Positions 63,562 through 64,000 of a stretch of 64,000 nt of DNA are shown here, one piece after another. The notes beneath the pieces were generated by a model that made no database searches, was not told the origin of the DNA, and was given only the letters and a program-made list of their open reading frames with translations. Location of the stretch: assembly GCA_039621445.1 (NCBI GenBank), contig CP154956.1, forward strand, positions 248,001 through 312,000, read 5' to 3'. A program made the translations under genes and the position numbers. Every line of letters starts with the position of its first letter. The stretch's first letter is position 1. This stretch comes from Euglena gracilis (lineage: Eukaryota > Euglenida > Euglenophyceae > Euglenales).

Positions 63562-64000
63562 ATGCTGCCTGGGCGCGGACCTGGACCAGGTCCACCATGG
63601 CCGCAGCCTTCTGGCGCGCCATACCCTCAGTACCCTCAGTATGCTGAGGCCCCGATTCCGGGTGCCCCACATGCTGAGAGGGTTTCAGCCCCGGTATTCG
63701 CCGCGGCTACCAGCAGCCGGTCCGCATATGCGGTACCAGATCCATCTGCCGTCCAGCAGCCGGCACCTCAGCCACCAGTGCAGCGCAGATCGCGCCTGCC
63801 CCCGTATGCGGGAGAGATGATCTTCCGCACTACGGAGACGTTGGAGCGGGCGATGCGTATGTGCGCACACCCCCCAACGGAGCCCTTTATGCAAGCCCTT
63901 TGGGATGCATACTGTGCTCAGCTGTTGGTGGTAGCCAACACCCCTGTGGCTCAGTGGTGTCCCTGCGGTCAAGCCCTGATGACGGGCAGACGGTATTTCT
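63562..64000 (+). CDS. Third ORF downstream of pol, proline-rich, truncated by the window end
   Basis: An ATG at 63562 opens a frame that stays open for 146 codons to the last base. The N-terminal 75 residues are Pro/Ala/Gln-rich (MLPGRGPGPGPPWPQPSGAP, QPAPQPPVQRRSR). A more globular part follows (EMIFRTTETLERAMRMCAHP, ALWDAYCAQLLVV) and a CPCG motif near the end. Base composition resembles gag. It lies 195 nt after the integrase stop on the same strand, so it may be an accessory ORF of the element, perhaps expressed by splicing. It could instead begin a neighbouring element. I do not recognise the protein. Confidence 0.55.
   Translation, partial: MLPGRGPGPGPPWPQPSGAPYPQYPQYAEAPIPGAPHAERVSAPVFAAATSSRSAYAVPDPSAVQQPAPQPPVQRRSRLPPYAGEMIFRTTETLERAMRMCAHPPTEPFMQALWDAYCAQLLVVANTPVAQWCPCGQALMTGRRYF

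Overview
This window is nuclear DNA of a eukaryote, probably a protist or alga; I cannot name the lineage. Four short spliceosomal-type GT-AG introns of 44-50 nt can be read from broken genes. Pieces of eukaryotic EF-1alpha are present, as are tRNA-derived sequences and several classes of eukaryotic transposon. No intact cellular housekeeping gene is visible. Roughly the first 54 kb is accessory, repeat-dominated DNA. It is full of G or C homopolymers of 7-20 nt, palindromic word clusters, miniature transposons and broken genes.

Layout. 1-8.8 kb: mostly unassignable sequence with one small ORF (1669-1809) and G-tract blocks. 8.8-9.4 kb: a palindrome-bounded element carrying a PHD-finger fragment. 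10-15 kb: G-tract blocks and a clean hAT-like miniature element with an 8-bp target duplication (12103-12684). 17.2-18.2 kb and 35.2-36.4 kb: two palindrome-bounded elements that share a small coding module although their palindromic words differ. 20.3-24.8 kb: a pogo/CENP-B-like transposase broken into two halves by nested insertions, with three small phase-0 introns in the second half. 25.2-29.1 kb: tandem repeats, including a satellite of about 166 bp. 31.8-35.1 kb: a second hAT-like copy, a possible tyrosine-recombinase fragment and a 369-bp direct repeat with TG...CA ends. 37-41 kb: an EF-1alpha fragment, word clusters and a miniature element. 42.0-46.7 kb and 49.5-54.8 kb: a direct segmental duplication containing inverted pairs of tRNA-like sequences. 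Between the two copies lie a tRNA-Val-like gene and a second EF-1alpha fragment.

54.8-64 kb is different: long, well-composed coding sequence of a Ty3/gypsy-type chromovirus. Gag has two zinc knuckles and an RS-like tail. An in-frame UAG is followed by a strong 12-bp hairpin, which suggests readthrough. Pol holds protease, an extra module resembling DIRS-type elements, reverse transcriptase, RNase H and integrase with a C-terminal chromodomain. Integrase is broken by one frameshift in a T6 run. A proline-rich third ORF runs off the window end. No 5' LTR is visible: the repeat copied at 23 and 46 kb continues to within about 10 nt of the gag ATG.

The recurrent theme is that short modules with coding potential sit between two clusters of short palindromic words. 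The word changes from element to element while some edges (TTCTTGATATA; CAGCCTTG) and some modules stay recognisable. I consider this the best candidate for an undescribed element system in the window, together with the unusual gag-pol of the chromovirus.
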